From NCBI RefSeq assembly GCF_009720365.1, contig NZ_ML769324.1, positions 94,195 to 158,194 on the forward strand: a stretch of 64,000 bases of DNA, read 5' to 3'. A program made the translations under genes and the position numbers. Positions 1-8,401 of the stretch are shown here, piece by piece. The DNA is from Catellatospora paridis (GTDB taxonomy: Bacteria; Actinomycetota; Actinomycetes; Mycobacteriales; Micromonosporaceae). The notes below the pieces were generated by a model. The model was not told the origin of the DNA. It saw nothing but the letters and a program-made list of their open reading frames with translations, and searched no databases. Position 1 is the stretch's first letter, and every line of letters starts with the position of its first letter.

Positions 1-891
1 ATCATCCGTACCTGGCTGTTCGCGACGGTGCTGCGCGGGCACACCGAGCACGACGCGCTGCCCTGGCGCACCGCGGCCATCGCGGGCTGGATTCTCGACC
101 CGGACCGCAAGAAGATGTCGAAATCGGTGGGCAACGTGGTGACGCCGCTGGGCCTGCTGGAGGAGCACGGCTCCGACGCGGTGCGCTACTGGGCCGCGGC
201 GGCCCGGCCGGGCGCCGACACCGCCTTCGACACCGGCCAGATGCGGGTGGGCCGGCGGCTCGCCATGAAGATCCTCAACGCGACGCGCTTCGTGCTGGGC
301 CTCGGCGAACCAGCGCCGGACGCCCAGGTGACCGAGCCGTTGGACCGCGCGCTGCTGGCCGCGCTGCAGCCGGTGATCGCCGAGGCGACCGCGGCGCTGG
401 AGCAGTACGACCAGAGCCGGGCCCTGGACGCCGCCGAGCGCTTCTTCTGGCTGTTCTGCGACGACTACCTGGAGCTGGTGAAGCTGCGCGCCTACGGCCA
501 GCACGGCCCGGCCGCCGGCGACTCGGCCCGGCTCGCGCTGCGCACCGCGCTGTCGGTGCTGCTGCGGCTGCTCGCGCCGGTGCTGCCGTTCGTGACCGAG
601 GAGGCCTGGTCGTGGTGGCAGCCCGGCTCGATCCACCGCGCCGCCTGGCCCACCCCGGCCGAGCTGGACGCCATGGCGGGCGATCCGGCGCCGCTGGCCG
701 CCGCGACGGCCGCGATCGAGGCGGTGCGCCGCGCGAAGTCCGAGGCCAAGGTCTCGATGCGCACCCCCTTGCGCACCCTGACCGCCCCCGACGACGACGC
801 CTTCTCCCTCATCGAACGCGACGTCCGCGACGCCGGCGTGATCACCGCCGTCACCCGCCACCCCTCCCCCACCTACCTAGCCCACGTGTGA
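1..891 (+). CDS. valS: Valyl-tRNA synthetase, C-terminal part (5' end outside window)
   Basis: The reading frame is open from the first base and ends with TGA at 889-891, so this is the 3' portion of a longer gene. The KMSKS signature of class I aminoacyl-tRNA synthetases lies about 40 residues in (KKMSKSVGNVV). The helical anticodon-binding domain follows (RVGRRLAMKILNATRFVLG and onward). The protein charges tRNA-Val in the cytoplasm. It ends soon after the anticodon domain, so the long C-terminal coiled-coil arm of many bacterial ValS proteins is absent. This is typical of the shorter, archaeal-like ValS of some actinobacteria. It converges with modC, with a strong hairpin in between. Confidence 0.93.
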   Translation: MIRTWLFATVLRGHTEHDALPWRTAAIAGWILDPDRKKMSKSVGNVVTPLGLLEEHGSDAVRYWAAAARPGADTAFDTGQMRVGRRLAMKILNATRFVLGLGEPAPDAQVTEPLDRALLAALQPVIAEATAALEQYDQSRALDAAERFFWLFCDDYLELVKLRAYGQHGPAAGDSARLALRTALSVLLRLLAPVLPFVTEEAWSWWQPGSIHRAAWPTPAELDAMAGDPAPLAAATAAIEAVRRAKSEAKVSMRTPLRTLTAPDDDAFSLIERDVRDAGVITAVTRHPSPTYLAHV

Positions 892-894
892 AAG

Positions 895-938
895 GAAGGG
901 CACCTTCGCATCGCCATGCGTAGCGGAAGGTGCCCTTC
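895..938. terminator. Hairpin repeat copy 1 between convergent valS and modC
   Basis: The outer arms GAAGGGCACCTTC (895-907) and GAAGGTGCCCTTC (926-938) are perfectly complementary. Inside them a second, partly self-complementary stretch (GCAT...ATGC) lengthens the stem. There is no U-tract. It starts 3 nt after the valS stop and lies 27 nt beyond the modC stop, so it can serve both genes. The same 13-bp outer stem recurs at 5943-5986 and 12473-12516. Confidence 0.8.
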
Positions 939-964
939 AAACGCCTGCCGGGACGGGTGCCGGG

Positions 965-2080
965 TCAGTACGGGTACGCGCGGGTCTCGGTGGCCTTCAC
1001 GGCGGCCCATACCTCGGTGCCGGGCAGCAGCCCGAGCTGGGCGGCGGCCGCGGGCGTGATCTCGGCGGCGGCGCGGATCGGGCCGCCCAGCTCCACCCGC
1101 AGGTGATCGCCGTGCGGCAGCACGCCGACGACGGTGGCCGCCCAGGTGTTGCGCGGGCTGCCCGCTGGCTGCTGCGGATGCAGCGCGACCGCGGACGGCG
1201 GGAAGGCCAGGAACGCGTCACCGTGCACCTCGTCGTCGGCGACCATGGCGAACCCGCCGGGCAGGGTGACGGTGTGCCCGGCGGCCCGGCCGCGATACAG
1301 GTTCAGGCCGACCAGCCGCGCCACGTACTCGGTGCGCGGCCGCGCGGTGACGCTCGCGGCGTCGCCCTCCTGCACGATCCGGCCGTCCTCGACGATCACG
1401 AGCCGGTCGGCCAGCACCAGCGCGTCCAGCGGATCGTGGGTGACCAGCAAGGTCGCGCCCTCATGGGTACGCAGATCGTGGTGCAGCCGCGCCCGGGTCT
1501 CCATCCGGGTGCGGGCGTCCAGGGCGGCCAGCGGCTCGTCGAGCAGCAGCAGGTCCGGGCTCACCGCCATGGCCCGCGCCAGCGCCACCCGCTGGGCCTG
1601 CCCGCCCGAGAGCTGCCGGGGCCGCTGCCCGGCCAGCGCGGTCAGGTCGACGCGGGCCAGCCAGCGGGCCGCCTCAGCGCGCGCGACACGGCGCGACGCG
1701 CCCCGCGCCTGCGGGCCGAAGGCGACGTTGTCGAGCGCGGACAGGTGCGGAAACAGCAGATAGTCCTGGAACACCACGCCGACGCGGCGGCGCTCCGGCG
1801 GGATGAAGATCCCGGCGGCCGGGTCGTCGAGGACCTCCTCGCCCAGCCGGAGCCGCCCGGCGTTCAGCGGCAGCAGCCCGGCCAGCGCGCGCAGGGCCGT
1901 GGTCTTGCCCGCGCCGTTGGGCCCCAGCAGCGCCACGACCTCGCCGGCGTCGAGGGACAACGCCAGGTCGAGCCGGAACCCCGGCCGCTCGACGACCAGG
2001 TGCGCGGACACCAGCGCCCGCTCCGCGGGCCAGCCCCCGACCGTCGACCCCGTGCCGACGGCGGTCCGCGGGTCAGTCAC
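965..2080 (-). CDS. modC: Molybdate-type ABC transporter ATP-binding protein
   Basis: A 371-residue ATPase. It has Walker A (GPNGAGKTT), the ABC signature (LSGGQAQRVALARA), Walker B (LLLLDEP) and the H-loop in LLVTHDP. A C-terminal TOBE/Mop-like region follows (residues about 250-371), the extension seen in ModC and related oxyanion importers. It would energise molybdate uptake at the cytoplasmic face of the membrane. Its start overlaps the end of the upstream Mop-domain gene by 8 nt, so the two are translated as an operon. The usual partners modA (binding protein) and modB (permease) are not next to it or anywhere in the window. The molybdate assignment rests on the domain make-up and the Mop neighbour. 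Sulfate or another oxyanion is the alternative. Confidence 0.82.
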   Translation of the reverse strand: MTDPRTAVGTGSTVGGWPAERALVSAHLVVERPGFRLDLALSLDAGEVVALLGPNGAGKTTALRALAGLLPLNAGRLRLGEEVLDDPAAGIFIPPERRRVGVVFQDYLLFPHLSALDNVAFGPQARGASRRVARAEAARWLARVDLTALAGQRPRQLSGGQAQRVALARAMAVSPDLLLLDEPLAALDARTRMETRARLHHDLRTHEGATLLVTHDPLDALVLADRLVIVEDGRIVQEGDAASVTARPRTEYVARLVGLNLYRGRAAGHTVTLPGGFAMVADDEVHGDAFLAFPPSAVALHPQQPAGSPRNTWAATVVGVLPHGDHLRVELGGPIRAAAEITPAAAAQLGLLPGTEVWAAVKATETRAYPY

Positions 2081-2462
2081 GTTCGACCACCACGTTGGTG
2101 GACTTGATGACGGCGACGGCGACGCTGCCCACGTCGAGGCCGAGTTCCTCGACGGCCTCGCGGCTCATCAGCGACACCACCCGGAAGGGGCCCGCCTGGA
2201 TGTCGACCTGGGCCATCACGGTGTCCTTGACGATGGCGGTGACGATGCCGCGCATCCGGTTGCGGGCCGAGGAGCGGTCGGCGCGGCCGTCGGGATCGTC
2301 GGCCTGGCTGCGCGCGTACGCCGCCAGGTCGGCCCCGGCCACCATCCGGTGGTCGTGCTCGTCGCGGTGCGCCCGCAGCCGGCCCGAGTCGACCAGCCGC
2401 CGCACCGTGTCCGCACTGACGCCGAGCAGCTCCGCGGCTTCACCGATCCGAAATGCGGTCAT
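2073..2462 (-). CDS. MerR-like HTH / Mop (molybdate-binding) domain protein
   Basis: 129 residues. The N-terminal half is an excisionase/MerR-type helix-turn-helix (FRIGEAAELLGVSADTVRRL). The C-terminal half is a single Mop/TOBE domain (about 67-127, with SMAVAVIKSTNVVVE-like strands) that binds molybdate or tungstate oxyanion. It probably senses molybdate and regulates the operon with modC, or buffers the ion. The start is ATG 2462. A TAGATT box (2474-2469) stands 6 nt before it and there is no Shine-Dalgarno, so the mRNA is probably leaderless. The hydrophilic linker at about residues 52-66 is Asp/Arg-rich. Confidence 0.8.
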   Translation of the reverse strand: MTAFRIGEAAELLGVSADTVRRLVDSGRLRAHRDEHDHRMVAGADLAAYARSQADDPDGRADRSSARNRMRGIVTAIVKDTVMAQVDIQAGPFRVVSLMSREAVEELGLDVGSVAVAVIKSTNVVVERD

Positions 2463-2760
2463 GCCGCGAATCTACCCCTGGCATCTGCGACAGCTGCGCG
2501 GTCCGGCCCTCCGGTAAGTCGGGCAGCTCGGCCGCAGCGGGGCCGCCGCCGGACATGTGTCGGGGAACCCGCCGCCTCGAGGAGAAGGAAGGCGGCGGGT
2601 TCCCCGATCGCCGGGCGCCACACGCGGCCACGTGTGCGCCCGGCGGGTTGCGGCCGTGACCGGCCGGACGCCTCCCGCAGGTCCCGAGGTGCTCCCCCAA
2701 GCACCACGGGGCGGGGCGTCAGCGGACCTCTGGTCGCGGCCGCGCGGAGCCCGAGTGGGC
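2463..2760. other. Non-coding stretch between the Mop regulator and yceI
   Basis: About 300 nt with no convincing gene. It contains the leaderless promoter of the Mop regulator (TAGATT at 2469-2474 on the minus strand) and the hairpin at 2560-2607. An imperfect inverted repeat around 2615-2640 (GGCGCCACACG / CGTGTGCGCC) lies between them and yceI. Confidence 0.6.
2560..2607 (-). terminator. Terminator hairpin downstream of the YceI gene
   Basis: The perfect 18-bp arms are TCGGGGAACCCGCCGCCT (2560-2577) and AGGCGGCGGGTTCCCCGA (2590-2607), with a 12-nt loop. It lies 150 nt beyond the stop of the minus-strand yceI gene. There is no U-tract, which is common for actinobacterial terminators. Confidence 0.6.
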
Positions 2761-3333
2761 TCAGGCCTGGCGGGTGGCTTCGCCCTCGATCTCGATCTTG
2801 AGGGTCTTGCCGACCAGCACGCCGCCGGTCTCCAGCGCCTGGTTCCAGGTCACGTTGTAGTCCTCGCGGTCGATCTCGGTGGTGGCGGTGAAGCCGATGA
2901 TCTCCTGGCCCCACGGGTTCTTGTTCACGCCGCCGAACTCGAGCGAGAGCTCGACCGTCTTGGTGACGTCCTTGATGGTGAGCTCGCCGACGAGGGTGAA
3001 GTCCTCCCCCGACACGGCCCGCAGGCCGGTGCTGCGGAAGCTCAGCTCCGGGAACTTCTCGACCTCGAGGAAGTCACCGGTGCGCAGGTGGTTGTCGCGG
3101 TCGGCGACACCGGTGTCGATGCTCGCGGTCTGGACGACGGCGTTCACCGACGAGGCCAGCGGGTCCTCGGCGATCACGATCTCGCCGGCTACATCCTTGA
3201 ACGAACCGCGCACCTTGCTGACCACCATGTGCTTGATCACGAAGCCGACGCGCGTGTGCGCGGGGTCGATGGCGTAGGTGCCCGCCGTGGGGATGGTCAG
3301 GCCGTTCCAGGTGCGAGCGCTCAGCGTGGTCAT
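2761..3333 (-). CDS. YceI family protein
   Basis: 190 residues of the YceI lipocalin-like family, which binds isoprenoid or other amphiphilic ligands in a beta-barrel. Visible hallmarks are an early YAIDPAHTRVGFVIKHMVVSKVRG segment broken across two strands, the DNHLRTGDFLEVEKFPELSF region, and a late EDYNVTWN strand. No signal peptide is seen, so the protein is probably cytoplasmic, as for many actinobacterial members. I chose ATG 3333 because GGAAGG stands 8 nt upstream. An in-frame ATG 15 codons further upstream lacks a ribosome site. A TATAGT promoter-like hexamer is at 3384-3379. The gene diverges from the PBP gene. Confidence 0.87.
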   Translation of the reverse strand: MTTLSARTWNGLTIPTAGTYAIDPAHTRVGFVIKHMVVSKVRGSFKDVAGEIVIAEDPLASSVNAVVQTASIDTGVADRDNHLRTGDFLEVEKFPELSFRSTGLRAVSGEDFTLVGELTIKDVTKTVELSLEFGGVNKNPWGQEIIGFTATTEIDREDYNVTWNQALETGGVLVGKTLKIEIEGEATRQA

Positions 3334-3573
3334 GTCAGTGCCTTCCGGTTGGTCGAAGCTGTTTACGTGACGGTTCAACTATACGCATCGCAACGATATT
3401 TCCCCCAACGCCACGCTGTTTTCCGGGTCACCACCACAGGTGCATTAACAGGTAGACCGCGTAGCCGGTCGACATATGCCCATTTCAGATGAGATGCACG
3501 CCACAAATCCTGGCACAACGGGGAACTCCGTGCAGTCTTGAGCATCCCGCTCCTCTCCCCCGAAGGTGCCGCG

Positions 3574-5895
3574 ATGCCGCTCAACCGGATGACTCGACTC
3601 ACGCTGCTCGCCGTGGTCGCGGGAGCCGTGGTCGCCGCCGGAGCGATGCCCGCCGCCGCACTGGCCAACTGGGCGGTGGAGAAGTCCGCGCCCGCCTACG
3701 ACACGCTCCCCGAGGTGCTCAAGCACCCCACCACGGCGCAGGCCAGCTACCTTTACGCCAACGACGGCAAGACCGTCGTCACCACCTTCTACGACGAGAA
3801 CCGCCGCGACGTGACGCTGGCCGAGGTGAACCCGGTCGTGCCGCAGGCCGTGGTGGCCGCCGAGGACGCCCGCTTCTACTCCCACCACGGCGTGGATCTC
3901 AAGGGCGTGCTGCGCGCCGTGGTGGCCAACGGGGCCAGCGGCGGCGTCTCCCAGGGCGCGTCCACGCTGACCATGCAGTACGTGCGCAACGTGCTCAAGA
4001 GCGACCCCTCGCTGTCGGCCGAGGAGCGGGCCACGGCCACCGAGCAGACCCCCACGCGCAAGATCCGCGAAGCCCGGTACGCGCTGGCGGTCGAGAAGGA
4101 GCTGAGCAAGGCGCAGATCCTTGAGCGCTACCTGAACATCGCGTACTTCGGCTCCGGCGCGTACGGCATCTACGCCGCCTCGCACACGTACTTCTCCAAG
4201 GACCCCGCGCAGCTGAGCTTGAGCGAGGCGTCGCTGCTGGCCGGGCTGCTCCAGTCGCCCGAGGCGGACAGCCCGCTCAACGGCGGCATCGAGCGTGCCC
4301 TGGCCCGCCGGGACTACGTGCTCACCGCGATGACCGGCACCGGCGCGATCACCGCCGCGCAGTCCGCGACTGCCAAGGCGAGCACGCCGGTGGTCAAGAA
4401 GGGTTCGAGCCCCAACGACTGCACCGCGTCACGGGCCGGCTGGGGCTTCTTCTGCGACTACTTCCGCAGCTGGTGGCGCGACCAGGACACGTTCGGCGAC
4501 ACCGCGGAGGACCGCGAGCAGGCGCTGCGCCAGGGCGGCTACCGCATCGTCACCACGCTCGACCCGAAGCTCCAGAACGCGGCGCAGGCCCAGGTGACCA
4601 AGGTGTACGGGAACACCGACAAGCGCGCCCTGCCGATGGCGGTCGTCGAGCCCGGCACCGGCAAGGTGCTCGCGCTCGCGGTGAACCGCTACTACAGCGC
4701 CGCGCCCGGCGCGGGCAACACGATGAACCAGCTCGTCGCCGGCGGCACCGGCATCCACGGTTACCAGGCCGGTTCGACGTTCAAGATGTTCACCATGCTG
4801 GCCGCGCTGGAGGCCGGCAAGACCCTGGACACCCGGTTCGACGCGCCGACCAAGCTCACCACCGCCTGGCCCGAGGCGCCCGGCCCGGCCAGCTGCGACG
4901 GGTTCTGGTGCCCCCGCAACGCCAACCCGGAGTTCATGGACGGCGAGCGCGACATGTGGACCGGCTTCGGCCGATCGGTGAACACCTACTTCGTCTGGCT
5001 GGAGCAGCAGGTCGGCGCGGACAAGACGATCGAGATGGCGCAGCGGCTGGGCGTCAGGTTCCGGCACCCCGACAACGCCTCGCACGCGGCCACGGACGCG
5101 GCCGGCTGGGGCTCGTTCGTGCTGGGCGTCTCGCTGACCACCCCGCTGGACCTTGCCAACGCGTACGCGACGCTGGCCGCCGACGGCGTGTACTGCTCGC
5201 CGCTGCCGGTCACCGCGGTCACCGACGGCGCCGGCCGGCAGTTGGACGTGGCGAACACGTCGTGCGCGCCGGCGATCAGCCCGGAGATCGCGCGGGCGGC
5301 CACCGACGCGGCCCGCTGCCCGGTCGGGCAGTCCGGGGCGTTCGGCCGCTGCGACGGCGGCACCGCCACAGCGGTGTCGGGGCTGCTCGGCGGGCGCGCG
5401 GTGGCCGGCAAGACCGGCAGCTCGACGGACAACATGACCGAGTCGTTCGTGGCGTACACGCCGCAGCTGGCCGCGGCCGCCATCGCGGCGAACCCGGACA
5501 CGCCCACCGACGCGGTCGGCGCGGCGGTGCTGTCGAAGGTGTACCGGGCCGTCGGGGCCACGCTGGCGACCGGTTCGCAGGGGCTCGAGGTCAAGGACTT
5601 CCCGGCCCCGCTGCGCGAATCGGCGTTCTCGTCCCAGCCCGACCCGGAACCCTCCGACGAGCCCCGGGACGAGTCCCACGACGGGAACAATTCCCACGAC
5701 AACGGCGACGACCGACCCGGCCGTGGCGACGACAACAGCAACGGCAACGGCGACAGCGGGAGCGACAACGGCTCCGGCGGCGACAACGGCTCGGACGGCG
5801 ACGGGAACAGCGGCAGCGGTTCCGGCGGTCACGGCCGACCGGGCCGTGGGGGCGGCCAGGCGGGCGGCGGTCAGCTGCCCGGATCGGGCCGCTGA
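3574..5895 (+). CDS. Bifunctional penicillin-binding protein (transglycosylase/transpeptidase)
   Basis: 773 residues. An N-terminal signal anchor (LTLLAVVAGAVVAAGAM) comes first. A GT51 glycosyltransferase domain carries the catalytic EDxRFxxHxGxD motif (EDARFYSHHGVD, about residue 95) and QGASTLTMQ. A transpeptidase domain follows with the active-site STFK (about 401), SVN (about 476) and KTGSS (about 613). The enzyme polymerises and crosslinks peptidoglycan outside the membrane. I prefer ATG 3574 (GAAGG 8 nt upstream) to the TTG 12 codons earlier. The last 80 or so residues are a disordered tail of Asp, Asn, Gly and Ser. The codons there stay GC-rich, so the tail is native rather than a frameshift. 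The gene ends before a hairpin and faces the cellulase gene. Confidence 0.9.
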   Translation: MPLNRMTRLTLLAVVAGAVVAAGAMPAAALANWAVEKSAPAYDTLPEVLKHPTTAQASYLYANDGKTVVTTFYDENRRDVTLAEVNPVVPQAVVAAEDARFYSHHGVDLKGVLRAVVANGASGGVSQGASTLTMQYVRNVLKSDPSLSAEERATATEQTPTRKIREARYALAVEKELSKAQILERYLNIAYFGSGAYGIYAASHTYFSKDPAQLSLSEASLLAGLLQSPEADSPLNGGIERALARRDYVLTAMTGTGAITAAQSATAKASTPVVKKGSSPNDCTASRAGWGFFCDYFRSWWRDQDTFGDTAEDREQALRQGGYRIVTTLDPKLQNAAQAQVTKVYGNTDKRALPMAVVEPGTGKVLALAVNRYYSAAPGAGNTMNQLVAGGTGIHGYQAGSTFKMFTMLAALEAGKTLDTRFDAPTKLTTAWPEAPGPASCDGFWCPRNANPEFMDGERDMWTGFGRSVNTYFVWLEQQVGADKTIEMAQRLGVRFRHPDNASHAATDAAGWGSFVLGVSLTTPLDLANAYATLAADGVYCSPLPVTAVTDGAGRQLDVANTSCAPAISPEIARAATDAARCPVGQSGAFGRCDGGTATAVSGLLGGRAVAGKTGSSTDNMTESFVAYTPQLAAAAIAANPDTPTDAVGAAVLSKVYRAVGATLATGSQGLEVKDFPAPLRESAFSSQPDPEPSDEPRDESHDGNNSHDNGDDRPGRGDDNSNGNGDSGSDNGSGGDNGSDGDGNSGSGSGGHGRPGRGGGQAGGGQLPGSGR

Positions 5896-5942
5896 CGCCG
5901 GCGCTGTCGCACAGGCGCAGGCCAACTGCCACAGAGGGTTAA

Positions 5943-5986
5943 GAAGGGCACCTTCTACAACGCATGGCGTTGTGAAGGTGCCCTTC
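5943..5986. terminator. Hairpin repeat copy 2 between convergent PBP and cellulase genes
   Basis: The outer arms GAAGGGCACCTTC (5943-5955) and GAAGGTGCCCTTC (5974-5986) are identical to copy 1. A perfect inner stem ACAACGC / GCGTTGT around an ATG loop sits inside them. The flanks add AAG and CTTCCTTC. It lies between two convergent stops and probably acts as a bidirectional terminator. Confidence 0.82.
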
Positions 5987-6001
5987 CTTCGTGCTAGCCG
6001 G

Positions 6002-8098
6002 CTACGAGAGCGGCGGGTAGGCGTTCGCCATCAGTTCGGCGAACTGGGCCGAGAACCACGCGCCCGAGATCGGGGCGTTGGGCAGGGCGCCGGTGAGGTT
6101 GTTGCCGTTGAGGCCGTTACCGGTGTAGGTCGGGTCGCACATCCGGTCGAAGCCCTTGCCCTCGTTGTTCGGGATGAGGGAGGAGGAGCCGTCGGACTCG
6201 CCCGGCGGCTTGACCCACACGTACGCGTCGATGCCGGTCGCCGGGGCCGAGCGCGGACGCTCGCCCATGCCCGCGCCGGACTGGTTGCACCAGTTGCCGG
6301 CGTGGATGCGGCGGTCGATGCGCGATTGGTTGACGAACGTGTCCACGCTGGTCGACGTGCTCGCCGCGGTGGGCCGGTTGGCGCCGCCCCAGCCGTTGCG
6401 AGACGTGTCGATCAGCATGCCGATGTTGGAGTTGAAGCCCTCGGTCACCAGCCGGGACCGGAACGCCTGCGCGAACGACTGCTCGTCGACGTAGTAGTTC
6501 CAGTCCACCCACTTGCTCTGGCGCACCGAGGTGCCGTTCACCGAGGTGTTGATGGTGAAGTAGGGCTCCACCAGTGCCGAGTAGTTCGCGGTGTTGGTGA
6601 TGAAACCGTGCACGTTGTTGACCGTGCTGCCCTCGGCGACGGCCGCCTCCTTCAGCTTGAGCGCGGTCGGGCCGAAGTTGGTGTCCCAGCCGATCCAGCC
6701 GTGGTGAGCCGAGTCGATGTAGTTGTAGACGTTCGAGATCGCGCCCAGCTTGTTCAGCGCGTACCCGACGCCCTTGACGTAACCGCCGTTGGAGTTCATC
6801 GTCGCGCACTTGGCGACGCTCAGGTTCGTCACCAGGTTCGGCAGCGAGTCGATCTCGATGACCGCCACGATGCGCAGCGGCGCGTACTTGCTCTGACCCA
6901 TGATCGCCGCGATCGGGTCGATGTACTCCGACTTGTACCGCGGCAGCTCGTCCACGCCCAGCTCGCCGTTGGAAGCGAGCGCGGAGCAGTCACGGCCGGG
7001 CAGGTTGTAGATCACGAACTGGGCCACCAGCGGGCCGGTGCCCGCGTTGTACTGCCGCAGCGCCTCGTCGAGGTGGGCGGCCAGGCCCATCGAGCCGTTC
7101 GAGCTGCTGCCCGACGTGCCCGCGATCGCCGCGATCCGGTCCAGCCAGACGGCGGTGGACACGTTCGACACGCGGTTGCCACCCGAGACGGAGGCCGCCT
7201 TCGCGCTCCACTCCGGGTTGACGTAGCCGCGCGCCCCCGCGTACGGGTTGTCGACCTTGCCGCTCTGCGTGATGTCGTTGTCGATCTCGGTCACGGCCAG
7301 CGAGGCGCCGGTGTAGCCCGAGGCGGACGCCGCCACCGTCGCAGTGCCGTTGGTCTGGTCGCTGTCCTCGGCGGCGGTGATGGAGACGCTGACGCCGGCG
7401 ACCGCGTTCGACGGGGTCAGCGTGACCGACGTCGGGGCGCTGATGCTGGTGTCGCCGCTGCGGGCCAGGGCAACCGTCACGTTGGCCGTCGGGGCGGCGC
7501 TGAGCTTGACGTTGACCGACGAGCTGCCACCCTCGGCGACGCTCACCGACGACGGGGTGATGATGATCGAACGGGCCTGCGGGCTCGGGCTGGTGCTCGG
7601 GCTCGGCTGGGTGCTCGGGCTGCTGCTCGGGCCGCCGGTCGGCGTCGGCGTCACCCCACCCGTGGTGCAGGTGTTGTTGTTCAGCGTGAACGACGTCGGC
7701 TTGGGGTTGCTGCCGGTCCAGCGGCCGTTGAAGCCGATGCTGGTCGATGCGCCGGTACCGAGGCTGCCGTTGTGGGACAGGCTGGTGCCGGTCACGTTGG
7801 CGCCGGAGGCGGTCCAGTTCGCCGACCAGCCCTGGGTGAACGTCTGGCCGGACGGGAACGCGAACTTCAGCGACCAGCTCGTGATCGGGTCACCGGTGTT
7901 CTTGACGGTGATGGACGCGGTGAAGCCGCCGCTGCCGGGGGCTTCGGTCCAGTCGTTGGTGGTGTACGTGATGTCACAACCGGGCGCGGCGTGCGCGATC
8001 GCCGCGGGGAGCGTGACAAGGCCGGCGACCACAAGGGCGCTCGCACCGGTCAGCGCGATCACCTTGCGCCTTCCGGACAGCCTGATCGGGAATCTCAT
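6002..8098 (-). CDS. Secreted GH6 cellulase with CBM2 and Calx-beta-like domain
   Basis: 698 residues. The order is: a signal peptide with a twin arginine (GRRKVIALTG, ends near AHA); a CBM2 cellulose-binding domain (about 38-140, with conserved Trp residues in WSLKFAFP, GWSANWT and GRWTG); a Pro/Ser/Thr linker; a beta-rich Calx-beta-like domain (about 175-275, ending EIDND); and a GH6 catalytic domain to the end. GH6 residues are intact: RDC, the acid Asp in IEIDSL, and K/E/D in WVKPPGESDG. It cleaves cellulose, releasing cellobiose, by inversion. ATG 8098 is chosen because AAGGAG lies just upstream. An upstream in-frame ATG would put 30 charged residues before the signal peptide. Confidence 0.92.
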   Translation of the reverse strand: MRFPIRLSGRRKVIALTGASALVVAGLVTLPAAIAHAAPGCDITYTTNDWTEAPGSGGFTASITVKNTGDPITSWSLKFAFPSGQTFTQGWSANWTASGANVTGTSLSHNGSLGTGASTSIGFNGRWTGSNPKPTSFTLNNNTCTTGGVTPTPTGGPSSSPSTQPSPSTSPSPQARSIIITPSSVSVAEGGSSSVNVKLSAAPTANVTVALARSGDTSISAPTSVTLTPSNAVAGVSVSITAAEDSDQTNGTATVAASASGYTGASLAVTEIDNDITQSGKVDNPYAGARGYVNPEWSAKAASVSGGNRVSNVSTAVWLDRIAAIAGTSGSSSNGSMGLAAHLDEALRQYNAGTGPLVAQFVIYNLPGRDCSALASNGELGVDELPRYKSEYIDPIAAIMGQSKYAPLRIVAVIEIDSLPNLVTNLSVAKCATMNSNGGYVKGVGYALNKLGAISNVYNYIDSAHHGWIGWDTNFGPTALKLKEAAVAEGSTVNNVHGFITNTANYSALVEPYFTINTSVNGTSVRQSKWVDWNYYVDEQSFAQAFRSRLVTEGFNSNIGMLIDTSRNGWGGANRPTAASTSTSVDTFVNQSRIDRRIHAGNWCNQSGAGMGERPRSAPATGIDAYVWVKPPGESDGSSSLIPNNEGKGFDRMCDPTYTGNGLNGNNLTGALPNAPISGAWFSAQFAELMANAYPPLS

Positions 8099-8401
8099 TG
8101 CCTTCTCCTTGGGCCGTGTCCGGAGCCCCGGGCAGGGGTCCGGTGTGGACCGGGCACGGCCGGGAGGAGGGCCGCGCCGAGGCGCCACGAAGGTGGTGCG
8201 GATTGCCCGGCCCGGCGGGCGGAACTGAGGTGAACGCAGACGACCGGAACGCGGTCCGTGACAACGCCGTCCCGGTGAGACACCGGGTGCCCTCGGCGAT
8301 GAAAATCGCGTGTGCTCCCAACGCGAATGCGGTCATCGTCGCACACGAAACAAGCGCGACACAATACCGGCCATCTATGCGTTGACCTGCCGGTGAAAGT
8401 T
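8099..8401. other. Intergenic region upstream of the cellulase
   Basis: About 300 nt without a gene, between the TetR stop and the cellulase start (both minus strand). It holds a perfect CCCGGTG-AGA-CACCGGG hairpin (8271-8287), which is either a TetR terminator or a leader structure. It also has a relatively AT-rich stretch at 8300-8400 that probably carries the cellulase promoter. A TGGGAGC half-site is present at 8320-8314 on the minus strand. Confidence 0.45.

Noticed and set aside
8308-8324. Possible CebR/CelR box before the cellulase (TGGGAGC on the minus strand)
   Set aside because: Only one half of the TGGGAGCGCTCCCA palindrome is present; the other half does not match.
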